A DNA stretch of 37,769 nt, taken from Flavobacterium sp. SCGC AAA160-P02. GTDB lineage: Bacteria; Bacteroidota; Bacteroidia; Flavobacteriales; Flavobacteriaceae. Under the pieces are notes generated by a model. That model saw only the letters and a program-made list of their open reading frames with translations. It was not told the origin of the DNA and made no database searches. The stretch lies in NCBI GenBank assembly GCA_000383355.1, contig KB911100.1, forward strand, positions 1 through 37,769, given 5' to 3'. The translations under genes were made by a program, and so were the position numbers. The stretch's first letter is position 1; the number at the start of each line of letters is the position of its first letter. Of the stretch, positions 15,824-23,361 are shown piece by piece.

Positions 15824-15913
15824 TTGACACGTATCATTTATATTCTCATATTTATATCATAAAAATTGTTATGAAACCTAAAAGCATCTATCTTAATCGG
15901 TAGGTGTTTTTTT
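15824..15913 (+). ncRNA. Orphan transcription-unit-like segment (promoter-like box, 10-codon frame, terminator)
   Basis: TTGACA at 15824 is followed 20 or so bases later by a weak -7 match (TATTTATA, 15849-15856). From 15871 there is an ATG frame of ten codons (MKPKSIYLNR, stop at 15901). A hairpin CATCTA (15885-15890) with TAGGTG (15901-15906) is followed by T7. The segment ACCTA at 15877-15881 can compete for the same TAGGT, so two exclusive foldings exist. It could be a small RNA or the remains of an attenuator. Very tentative. Confidence 0.25.
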
Positions 15914-16041
15914 GTTTAGTGAAATTATCTAGTGCGCTTAGTAACTTTAATTAATATACCGCAGCTCTAACCGCAACCATTAAACTAAAAAAAGCTACAA
16001 AATAACGTAAGTCTCTTACTTTAAATTTACCTAAGTAAGAG

Positions 16042-16318
16042 TAGCTTCGCTGATCCTACAAAGCTCCGCTTTGAAAATAGCACAAACAAAAAAACACTCA
16101 AGCAAGCTTTACATTCGTTTGAAAGTAAGCTTTATTCACTTAAAGGATTAGCTTCGCTGATCCTACAAAGCTCCGCTTTGAAAATAGCACAAACAAAAAA
16201 ACACTCAAGCAGGCTATTCATTAGAAAGTAAGCTTTATACACTCATAGGATTAGCTTCGCTGATCCTACAAAGCTCCGCTTTGAAAATAGCACAAACAAA
16301 AAAACACTCAAGCAGGCT
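16042..16318. repeat. Tandem repeat, period 103-107 bp, nearly three copies
   Basis: Units begin at 16042, 16149 and 16252. Each starts with TAGCTTCGCTGATCCTACAA followed by AGCTCCGCTTTG and then the A-rich left arm of the tRNA-Arg terminator, ending in CACTCAAGCA. The first 64 or so bases are identical between copies; the spacer (ATTC..GAAAGTAAGCTTTA..) is similar but diverged. Each unit contains two hairpins with three-base loops, AGGATTAGC-TTC-GCTGATCCT (copies 2 and 3) and CAAAGC-TCC-GCTTTG. The layout resembles REP-like elements. Confidence 0.85.
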
Positions 16319-16343
16319 TGGTGTTTTTTTGTTTGTGCTATTT
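16285..16343 (-). terminator. Very long terminator hairpin after tRNA-Arg
   Basis: Bases 16285-16307 pair perfectly with 16321-16343 (23 pairs), and CAAG/CTTG extend the stem after a one-base bulge. On the minus strand a T7 tract follows the inner stem. It begins six bases after the tRNA 3' end. The left arm is part of the third unit of the tandem repeat, and orphan copies of that arm are present in the other two units. Confidence 0.8.
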
Positions 16344-16348
16344 ATTCG

Positions 16349-16422
16349 TGACCCCGGTAGGATTCAAACCTACAACCGCTGGAGCCGAAATCCAGTGCGC
16401 TATTCAGTTGCGCCACGAGGCC
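16349..16422 (-). tRNA. tRNA-Arg (anticodon TCG)
   Basis: The 74-base minus-strand sequence folds as a cloverleaf: acceptor GGCCTCG with CGGGGTC, D arm GGCGCAACTGAATAGCGC, anticodon stem CTGGA/TCCAG around the loop TTTCGGC giving anticodon TCG (reads CGA and other CGN codons), and T arm with GTTTGAATC. The CCA end is not encoded. It lies 31 bases downstream of the yqeY-like gene on the same strand and may be co-transcribed with it. Confidence 0.95.
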
Positions 16423-16453
16423 TTTATTGATCTGGTTAGAAAATAATATAGTG

Positions 16454-16906
16454 TTATGCTGTTAAGTGCTTCTTCACCAACATAGAAATTGTTTTACCGT
16501 CTGCTTGCCCAGCTAGTTGTTTAGAAACCATTCCCATTACCTTCCCCATATCTTTCATTCCTTCTGCTCCAACCTTGGTTATGGTATCAACAACAACTTT
16601 TGCAACGGCTTCTTCAGACAATGCTTCAGGTAAAAACTTTTCAAGCACTGTAATTTCTGCCAACTCTGGATCTGCTAGATCTTGTCTTTCTTGCTCAATA
16701 AAAATAGCAGCACTATCCTTGCGTTGTTTCACTTGCTTTTGAATGATCTTAATTTCTTGTTCTTCTGTTAGGTCATCTCCAGCACCAGTTTCTGTTTTCG
16801 CTAATAAAAAAGCAGATTTTACAGCTCGTAAAGCCTGTAAAGCAATGGTGTCTTTCAACTTCATTGCTGCCTTCATATCTTCCATTATTTGTTTTTGCAA
16901 GCTCAT
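16454..16906 (-). CDS. yqeY: GatB/YqeY domain protein
   Basis: The 150-residue protein matches stand-alone YqeY: MSLQKQIMEDMKAAMKLKDT start, helical LQALRAVKSAFLLAKTE block, KQRKDSAAIFIEQERQDLAD and the C-terminal MKDMGKVMGMVSKQLAGQAD. This domain is also the tRNA-binding tail of the GatB subunit of tRNA-dependent amidotransferase. The stand-alone protein's role is not settled; a link with tRNA is supposed. It is located directly upstream of tRNA-Arg on the same strand, which is suggestive but may be chance. Confidence 0.93.
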   Translation of the reverse strand: MSLQKQIMEDMKAAMKLKDTIALQALRAVKSAFLLAKTETGAGDDLTEEQEIKIIQKQVKQRKDSAAIFIEQERQDLADPELAEITVLEKFLPEALSEEAVAKVVVDTITKVGAEGMKDMGKVMGMVSKQLAGQADGKTISMLVKKHLTA

Positions 16907-16939
16907 ATTTTATTGTTTTAGCAGGTCAAAGATACAATT

Positions 16940-17395
16940 CTATTGCTGTTTTTTAGAGGTTCTCAAATATAAAATATGTTTGTTATAATCTATAATTGCT
17001 TTCCCTTTTTCTAAAATATCTGCGCCAATAATACCGTGAACTTCTGCTGCTTTATGTTGTGTTAATGCAGTATTTACATGTGTAAGATCAAATAATACCA
17101 AGTGGAAGTTTTTTGTTTTCCATTTCCCTATTTTTAAGGTATTATGCTCAGATTGTTGTGTTTCCATATCAATGGCTCCAGCTCCTGCTGCTTTGGTATC
17201 ACTTTCTTTGGCATCTAAGTTAAAAAACTCAATCATATCTATTCCAACACAAGAATTTGAGGCGCCAGTGTCTAAAATAAAGGTTCCTTGTACGCCATTA
17301 ATTGTAGCATCTAGCTCTAAATGATTTGTGACCAATTTTCTTAAAGGAATTATTATATAGTTCTTTTTTTCTAATAGTTTTTTTAGACCACTCAT
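16940..17395 (-). CDS. Retropepsin-like aspartic protease
   Basis: This encodes 151 residues without a signal peptide. The active-site motif FILDTGASNSCVG has Asp42-Thr43-Gly44, and a second conserved block HGIIGADILEKGKAIIDY lies near residue 120, the flap-like ILG/IGAD pattern of single-domain retropepsins. Such proteins work as homodimers, each giving one Asp. The substrate is unknown; a cytoplasmic or membrane-adjacent location follows from the lack of a signal. A -7 box TATTTTTG (minus strand, 17423-17416) lies in a perfect dyad at 17402-17424. yqeY follows 33 bases downstream on the same strand. Confidence 0.9.
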   Translation of the reverse strand: MSGLKKLLEKKNYIIIPLRKLVTNHLELDATINGVQGTFILDTGASNSCVGIDMIEFFNLDAKESDTKAAGAGAIDMETQQSEHNTLKIGKWKTKNFHLVLFDLTHVNTALTQHKAAEVHGIIGADILEKGKAIIDYNKHILYLRTSKKQQ

Positions 17396-17401
17396 TTAAC
17401 T

Positions 17402-17424
17402 GTATTTTTGATCTTCAAAAATAC
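17402..17424. promoter_or_regulatory. 10-bp dyad overlapping the protease promoter
   Basis: GTATTTTTGA, TCT, TCAAAAATAC: perfect arms around three bases. The right arm includes the predicted -7 box of the minus-strand protease gene. A repressor bound here would block that promoter. Confidence 0.4.
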
Positions 17425-17473
17425 GGCATTCATAAAGAAATAATAGCATCTTTTTATAGTACCTTATTTGTGC

Positions 17474-17481
17474 TAGCTTTG
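17474..17481 (+). promoter_or_regulatory. -7 box of tatD
   Basis: TAGCTTTG fits TAnnTTTG and lies 22 bases before the tatD start. The -33 region is TTT-like only. Confidence 0.45.
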
Positions 17482-17503
17482 GCTAGATTTTAGTGATAAT
17501 TTT

Positions 17504-18268
17504 ATGATTACAGACACACATACGCATTTATATTCTGAACAATTTGACCAAGACAGAGCTCTAATGATACAAAGGGCAAAAGATGCTGGAGTTCATCGGT
17601 TTTTTATCCCTGCTATAGATAGCAGTTATACAGAAAGAATGCTTTCATTAGAAACGCAATACCCTAACGATGTGTTTTTAATGATGGGATTGCATCCTAC
17701 TTCTGTAAAAGAAAATTATAAAGAAGAGTTACTTCATGTAAAAAAATGGATAGATAAAAGACCTTTTTATGCAATAGGTGAAATTGGTATTGACCTGTAT
17801 TGGGACACTACTTTTTTAGCGGAACAACAAGAAGCTTTTCAGACACAAATACAATGGGCTAAAGAGAAAAAACTCCCAATCGTTATTCATTGCAGAGATG
17901 CTTTTGATGAAATTTTTGATGTATTAGAGTTAGAAAAAGGAGCTGATTTATATGGAATTTTTCATTGTTTCACAGGATCTTTAGAACAGGCTAAAAAAGC
18001 CATTTCGTACAATATGAAACTAGGAATTGGAGGGGTTGCTACTTTTAAAAATGGAAAAATAAACACCTTCCTCAATCAGATACCATTAAAGCATATTGTA
18101 TTAGAAACAGATGCTCCGTATCTATCTCCTGTACCTTTCAGAGGCAAGAGAAATGAAAGTAGTTATATTACCTATGTGGCTGATAAATTGGCTACTATTT
18201 ATGATGTTTCTTTTGAAGAAATTGTAACTATTACTACTAAAAATTCAAAGGAAGTATTTGGAATCTAA
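17504..18268 (+). CDS. tatD: TatD-family metal-dependent hydrolase (DNase)
   Basis: The 254-residue amidohydrolase-fold protein shows all metal ligands of the family: His6 and His8 in DTHTHL, Glu in IGEIGID, His in VIHCRDA, His in GIFHCFTG, and Asp in LETDAPYL. Length and order are typical of TatD/YcfH, 3'-5' exonuclease-like DNases of the cytoplasm. The C-terminal RGKRNESSY block is also usual. The gene has its own -7 box and starts 108 bases from the divergent protease gene. Confidence 0.96.
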   Translation: MITDTHTHLYSEQFDQDRALMIQRAKDAGVHRFFIPAIDSSYTERMLSLETQYPNDVFLMMGLHPTSVKENYKEELLHVKKWIDKRPFYAIGEIGIDLYWDTTFLAEQQEAFQTQIQWAKEKKLPIVIHCRDAFDEIFDVLELEKGADLYGIFHCFTGSLEQAKKAISYNMKLGIGGVATFKNGKINTFLNQIPLKHIVLETDAPYLSPVPFRGKRNESSYITYVADKLATIYDVSFEEIVTITTKNSKEVFGI

Positions 18269-18401
18269 TAGTACATCTTATAAAACTCCTATTGGGTTTG
18301 CTGAAATTATTGGAGAAAAAATGATTGTTAAATCATGAGAGCCCTGTAAAACAACAATCACTTTTTTAGACTAATTCTAGGATTGCTACGTTTATAATAA
18401 T

Positions 18402-21400
18402 ATGACAAAAAAAGGCTGGTTTTTAATCCTATTCTTTATTGGCTTTTATGCCAATAGCCAAAATACGTCATCAGACTTTAGAACTAAGAAATTTATAGTT
18501 TCTAAAGACACCATAAAATTTGATTCTGTTCCCATAAATCCGCAAAATTTTAAAGTGCTTGCAGGTCAAAAAATACTATATCCAACAGAATATGAAATTT
18601 TTTATAATGAAGCACTATTAATAATTAGTGCAGAAAAATATCAGGAAATTACTATAGAATACTTTCGGTTTCCAGCATTTATTACCAAAACCTATAGCCC
18701 ATTTGATAAAAAGTTTATTGTTCCTAACAATAGCAATACAGGGCAATTATACAGTCTTACAACCAACAAGAAAACTAATGAATTAAAATTATTTGATGGT
18801 TTAAAAACAAGTGGATACATTAACAGAGGAATTACCTCAGGAAACAATCAAAGCACGGTAGCAAACTCTTCTATGGATATAAATATAGAAGGAAAACTCT
18901 CAGACAAAGTAGCTATTAGAGCCAATATATTTGACACAAATATTCCGCTGCAAGAAAACGGATATTCACAAAGTATTACAGATTTTGATCGAATATTTAT
19001 TGAACTCTATAGCAAAGATTGGCGCGTAAAAGCAGGAGATATAAGTTTAAAAAATGAGAGTAGCTATTTTTTAGCTTTTGAAAAACAGGTGTCTGGTCTT
19101 GAAGTAGCTGCAAATATAAATACCAATACAAAGATTGCTGCTTCTGGAGCTATTGTTAGAGGACAGTTTAGTTCTTATGATTTTGTTGGAATTGAGGCAA
19201 ACCAAGGCCCTTATAAAATTTTTGGCCCCAACAACGAGCCCAATTTTGTAATTATTGCTGGCAGCGAAAAAGTATTTGTAAACGGCTCTAAGATTACCAA
19301 AGGAATAAATGAAGACTATCTGATAGATTACAATATTGGTGAAGTACGATTTAACACCACATTTCCAATAACCAATGATATGCGTATTCGAGTAGAATTT
19401 CAATTTTCTAATAGAAATTACACGCGTTTTATAAGCTATGAAAATGCAGAATATAAAACTAATAATATTGAAATTTCTGGATATTTTTACAATGAAAATG
19501 ATGTTAAAAATCAGTCCATACAGGTAAATCTAACAGCTGCACAAAAACAAATCTTAGCCAATGCTGGCAACAATACCAATCTAATGGTTGGAGAAAGTGC
19601 TTATCCAGATGTATTTGATGCCAATAGAATTCTTTACAAGAAAGTACAGAGTGGAACCAACGAATATTTTGAATATTCTACCAATGAAAATGACAATCTA
19701 TTTACAGTAACCTTTAGCAATGTTAATAATAATGAAGGAGATTATGTATTAAGTGAAACCTTTGCCAATGGAAATGTATTTGTATATGTGGGAGCCAATT
19801 TGGGAAACTACCAACCTATTACTCAATTAATAGCCCCAACTAAATTGCAAGTTGCTGTGCTAAATTCTTCCTATAAACCCTCTAAAAAAACAACAATTTT
19901 AACAGAGGTGGCTTTTAGCAATAATGATCAGAATTTATTTTCAACCATAGACAACAACCAAAATAAAGGAATTGCAACAAAACTAGCATGGAAACAAACA
20001 TTGCTAGATAAAAAATGGAAACTCTTAAGTGATGTAAATTATCTTTTTATTCATAGAAATTTTAATACTATTCAACGTTTTCAATCTGTTGAATTTAATA
20101 GAGATTGGAATCTAAACAACCCAACTGGAAATCAACAACAAATTGGGATTGATCTTAGCTTACAAAAAAGTGAAGACACTTTCTTAAACTACTCTTTTCA
20201 ACAACTTCAATTTTCGGATAATTTTAAGGGAGAAAAGCATTTGATTACATCTAATTTGCAATTAAAAAACACTTCTTTTTATACAAATAGTAGTTTTTTA
20301 TCTAATAATTCTGAGATACAAGACAATACTTTTTTAAGAGTTAAAGCAGGTATAGAACAGCGTTTATTAAAGTCTTGGTTTGGTGGTTTTTTAAATATTG
20401 AATCTAACAACGGGGTTATAAAACAAACCCAGGAAGCCATTCTTACCAATCATCAATTCAAAGAATATGAGGGCTATATTGGCTTAGGAGACAGTTCAAA
20501 AGTTTTTGCAAAAGTTGGATTTAATTATAGAGATAATGACAGTATTAGAACCAATACTTTTACTGAAATTAATAATAGAAAAACCTATTATTTAGATGCT
20601 AAGATTATTCAAACAGAACGCACCAATCTTTCATTATTTGCAAATTACAGGGAAACAGAGAATGCTTTTTCAGAAAATCAAAAAGCATTAAATTCTAAAA
20701 TTATTTATAACCAACGTTTTTTAAAAAACTTTATCACTCTTGGAACCAGTTATGAAACCTCCTCAGGAAATGTAGCTCAACAAGATTTTGTCTATGTAGA
20801 AGTAGAAGCTGGGCAAGGTTTTTACACATGGATAGATTATAACGACAATGGAATTCAAGAATTTGATGAATTTGAGGTTGCAGAATTTCAAGATCAAGCA
20901 AATTTCTTACGCGTTCCATTACCTAACCTGCAATTTATAGCAACTCAAAGTGCTAAAATAAACCAGTCTATAACGTTAAATGCAAACCAGTGGAGCAACA
21001 AAACTGGTCTTAAAAAAGTGCTTTCACATTTCTATAATCAATTCTTTTTAAGCAGTCGTAATGAACTAGAACGCGCTCGTAATTCATTTAATTTGAACCC
21101 GTTTAACATGAGTAAAGATCAACAAATAAGTGTCAATTTTACCATTAAAAACAGTTTGTACTTCAACCGAGGATTACAAAATTTTAGCGCAACATATACC
21201 TATGCAAAAGCAGAAAACAAACAGCAATATAGTATTGGTAGCCAAGATACAGACAACAATTACCAGCAAATAGATTTTCAGCATAAAGTTGGTAAATTTT
21301 GGCTAATTGATTTACAAGGAAAACTTTCAGAAAACAAGTTAGAGACAGAAAATTTCAACAATCGTAATTATGAAATAGATGTTATTGCATTTCAACCAAA

Positions 21401-21776
21401 AATAAGTTATGTCTTAAATAATGACAATAGGTTTGCAGCATTCTATCACATGAAAAATAAAGAAAATACACTCGCAGAATTTGAGAAGTTAAAACAACAA
21501 AAAATTGGGATTGAGTACTTTTATACTGGAAAATCAACTTCACAATTTAATGCTAATTTTACAACTTTTTTTAATGATTTTAGCGGAAACCCAAACTCCC
21601 CTGTTGGTTATCAAATGTTAGAAGGCTTGCAAGAAGGTACCAATTACACCTGGACTTTTTTATGGAATAAAAAACTAAACTCATTTTTAAATGTAAACCT
21701 CAATTATAAAGGAAGAAAAAGTTTAAATTCTAAAACAATTCATACAGGTACTATAAATTTAAAAGCTGTTTTTTAA
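18402..21776 (+). CDS. Large outer-membrane beta-barrel protein with an EF-hand-like loop
   Basis: The 1124-residue protein has a signal peptide (MTKKGWFLILFFIGFYANSQ) and then almost only alternating beta-strand sequence. Residues 20-120 look like a beta-sandwich; from about 130 the pattern of amphipathic strands and Asn/Asp-rich loops fits a large outer-membrane barrel. Near residues 812-823 is DYNDNGIQEFDE, a full DxDxDG-type EF-hand calcium loop, followed by FEVAEFQDQANFLRVPLP. The C-terminus ends in an aromatic strand (LNLKAVF), as outer-membrane proteins do. I recognise the type but no named family; it is not a TonB-dependent receptor (no plug) and is far shorter than SprA. It stands alone. 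Confidence 0.85.
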   Translation: MTKKGWFLILFFIGFYANSQNTSSDFRTKKFIVSKDTIKFDSVPINPQNFKVLAGQKILYPTEYEIFYNEALLIISAEKYQEITIEYFRFPAFITKTYSPFDKKFIVPNNSNTGQLYSLTTNKKTNELKLFDGLKTSGYINRGITSGNNQSTVANSSMDINIEGKLSDKVAIRANIFDTNIPLQENGYSQSITDFDRIFIELYSKDWRVKAGDISLKNESSYFLAFEKQVSGLEVAANINTNTKIAASGAIVRGQFSSYDFVGIEANQGPYKIFGPNNEPNFVIIAGSEKVFVNGSKITKGINEDYLIDYNIGEVRFNTTFPITNDMRIRVEFQFSNRNYTRFISYENAEYKTNNIEISGYFYNENDVKNQSIQVNLTAAQKQILANAGNNTNLMVGESAYPDVFDANRILYKKVQSGTNEYFEYSTNENDNLFTVTFSNVNNNEGDYVLSETFANGNVFVYVGANLGNYQPITQLIAPTKLQVAVLNSSYKPSKKTTILTEVAFSNNDQNLFSTIDNNQNKGIATKLAWKQTLLDKKWKLLSDVNYLFIHRNFNTIQRFQSVEFNRDWNLNNPTGNQQQIGIDLSLQKSEDTFLNYSFQQLQFSDNFKGEKHLITSNLQLKNTSFYTNSSFLSNNSEIQDNTFLRVKAGIEQRLLKSWFGGFLNIESNNGVIKQTQEAILTNHQFKEYEGYIGLGDSSKVFAKVGFNYRDNDSIRTNTFTEINNRKTYYLDAKIIQTERTNLSLFANYRETENAFSENQKALNSKIIYNQRFLKNFITLGTSYETSSGNVAQQDFVYVEVEAGQGFYTWIDYNDNGIQEFDEFEVAEFQDQANFLRVPLPNLQFIATQSAKINQSITLNANQWSNKTGLKKVLSHFYNQFFLSSRNELERARNSFNLNPFNMSKDQQISVNFTIKNSLYFNRGLQNFSATYTYAKAENKQQYSIGSQDTDNNYQQIDFQHKVGKFWLIDLQGKLSENKLETENFNNRNYEIDVIAFQPKISYVLNNDNRFAAFYHMKNKENTLAEFEKLKQQKIGIEYFYTGKSTSQFNANFTTFFNDFSGNPNSPVGYQMLEGLQEGTNYTWTFLWNKKLNSFLNVNLNYKGRKSLNSKTIHTGTINLKAVF

Positions 21777-21985
21777 TTCGATATAATTACTGAAATTTAT
21801 AAAAAAACATGAAATGATTTAAATAAAAAAGTTTAAATCACTTCCATTAAAAATTATGATAAAAAAAAGAGACCTCTCATTTATTTGAATTTAATTATCT
21901 TTAATTTTTTTTAAAATAAATTCATGCTGCTTTTATAGTGTGAGTTGTACAAATTTCTCGCCAATCATCTAAAAAATTACTCCAA

Positions 21986-23284
21986 ATGAATCGATTTAGT
22001 ATTTTTTACGCTCTTATTTTTTGTTTTTTCATTAGTTCTTGTACAGAACAACATAAAGATACTTCAACTGAAAAATTTCAATTTGCTACTCCTGCAGAAG
22101 TAGGCATGGTTTCAGATAGCCTTGTTAAAATTGAAAAAATGGTAATGGATTTTGTAGATGCTAAAAAATATCCTGGAGCTGTTACCTTAATTGCAAAAAA
22201 TGGTAAAATTATTTACGAATCTGAAGTAGGATGGTCAGATTCATTAAGAACGGAACCCTACAGAAAAGATCATTTATTTAGACTAGCTTCTATGACCAAA
22301 CCTATAGTTTCTGTTGCTGCCATGCAATTGGTAGAAGCTGGAAAAATTAAATTAGATGACCCTGTTGGAAACTACATCTCGTCATTTAAGAAGACAGAAA
22401 TTTTAAAAAGCTTTAATCCTTTAGATTCTAGCTGGACTAGCTTACCTTCAGTTAAAACACCTACCGTAAGACAGTTACTAACTCACACCTCTGGTATTGC
22501 TTATGGCTTTATGAGCCCAAAGGTTTACGGTGCAATGTTTGCTAAAAATGGGATCCCAGATTTAAACACCTTTTTACCAATGACCGCCAAAGAAACAATG
22601 AGTAAAGTTGGAGATATCCCTTTAGCTTTTGAGCCAGGTGCAAAATGGATGTATGGTCTTAATACAGATGTATTAGGTAGAGTAGTTGAAGTTGCTTCAG
22701 GAGAAGATTTAGATGATTATATACGAGAAAAAATAACCAAGCCTCTAGGAATTAAAATGCTTGATTTTTATTTTAATGATTCTCTTTCAAGTAAACTAAC
22801 TAAAGCATTTATGCCTACCTATACAGGTGGAATTACTCAAATACCTAATGTTCAGCAACTTTTTTACATTCCTAACTACCCTACAGAAGGGGCAAAAACA
22901 TATCATTCTGGTGGTGGTGGAATGACAGGAACGGCACGTGATTATTTTCTTTTTTGCCAAGCAATGTTAGATAACGGAAGTCTTCATGGTGCTACCCTAT
23001 TACAACCAGAAACAGCAAAATTGATGCATCTAGATCAATTAGATTCACTGTCATTTCGCCCAGGTTTAGAGTTTGGTTTTGGTTTTGATATTGCAAAAGA
23101 ACACCCCAGAAAACCAGATGGAGCCTATGGTTGGGGAGGAGCCTTCAGTACTATTTTTTGGATAGATCCAGTAAATGATTTAATTGTTATTCAATTAAGG
23201 CAAGTGCTATCGTCTCCATTTAATAATGACATCAATTCTAAACTAGAAAAAATTGTTTATAGTGCATTAGCTGACCCAAAATAG
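21986..23284 (+). CDS. Serine hydrolase lipoprotein of the beta-lactamase / penicillin-binding-protein superfamily
   Basis: The 432-residue protein starts with a lipoprotein signal (MNRFSIFYALIFCFFISSC, lipid-bearing Cys19). The catalytic Ser102-x-x-Lys105 is in LASMTKPIV, the Tyr motif in WMYGLNTD (Tyr223), and the C-terminal HSGGGGMTGTARDY replaces the KTG-like box. This pattern is that of class C-like esterases and D-aminopeptidases (EstB type) rather than a true beta-lactamase. It should sit in the outer membrane facing the periplasm or surface. Substrate unknown. It ends at a shared bidirectional terminator with glyS. Confidence 0.93.
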   Translation: MNRFSIFYALIFCFFISSCTEQHKDTSTEKFQFATPAEVGMVSDSLVKIEKMVMDFVDAKKYPGAVTLIAKNGKIIYESEVGWSDSLRTEPYRKDHLFRLASMTKPIVSVAAMQLVEAGKIKLDDPVGNYISSFKKTEILKSFNPLDSSWTSLPSVKTPTVRQLLTHTSGIAYGFMSPKVYGAMFAKNGIPDLNTFLPMTAKETMSKVGDIPLAFEPGAKWMYGLNTDVLGRVVEVASGEDLDDYIREKITKPLGIKMLDFYFNDSLSSKLTKAFMPTYTGGITQIPNVQQLFYIPNYPTEGAKTYHSGGGGMTGTARDYFLFCQAMLDNGSLHGATLLQPETAKLMHLDQLDSLSFRPGLEFGFGFDIAKEHPRKPDGAYGWGGAFSTIFWIDPVNDLIVIQLRQVLSSPFNNDINSKLEKIVYSALADPK

Positions 23285-23304
23285 GAAGATAAAAATCTAT
23301 ATTA

Positions 23305-23337
23305 AAAAAAGCCTCATCATAATGATGAGGCTTTTTT
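23305..23337. terminator. Bidirectional terminator between the hydrolase gene and glyS
   Basis: AAAAAAGCCTCATCA pairs with TGATGAGGCTTTTTT over a three-base loop. T runs are present on both strands, so it serves both convergent genes. Confidence 0.95.
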
Positions 23338-23361
23338 AATATTCTAAATTGGTACAATTGT

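Larger units (their letters stand above)
15301..16348. other. Non-coding stretch of about 1.05 kb with remnants and repeats
   Basis: No intact gene is visible on either strand. It holds a fragment duplicated from the preceding gene (15567-15680), a GC-rich palindrome at 15780-15799, a promoter- and terminator-like orphan unit at 15824-15913, and a 105-base tandem repeat at 16042-16318 that runs into the terminator of the tRNA-Arg gene. The stretch 15301-15540 shows nothing I can interpret. Confidence 0.7.

Noticed and set aside
16042..16318. CRISPR array
   Set aside because: The repeats are 64 bases or longer with only two similar spacers, the spacers resemble each other, and no cas genes are present. 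It is a tandem duplication.
18269..18335. Remnant gene end after tatD (frame reading STSYKTPIGFAEIIGEKMIV)
   Set aside because: The frame looks protein-like but is only about 22 codons long after the tatD stop, and I could not link it to a family. Too little to call a pseudogene.
21813..21844. Hairpin TGATTTAAA / TTTAAATCA after the large barrel gene
   Set aside because: AT-only stem with no T run on the plus strand; not convincing as a terminator.
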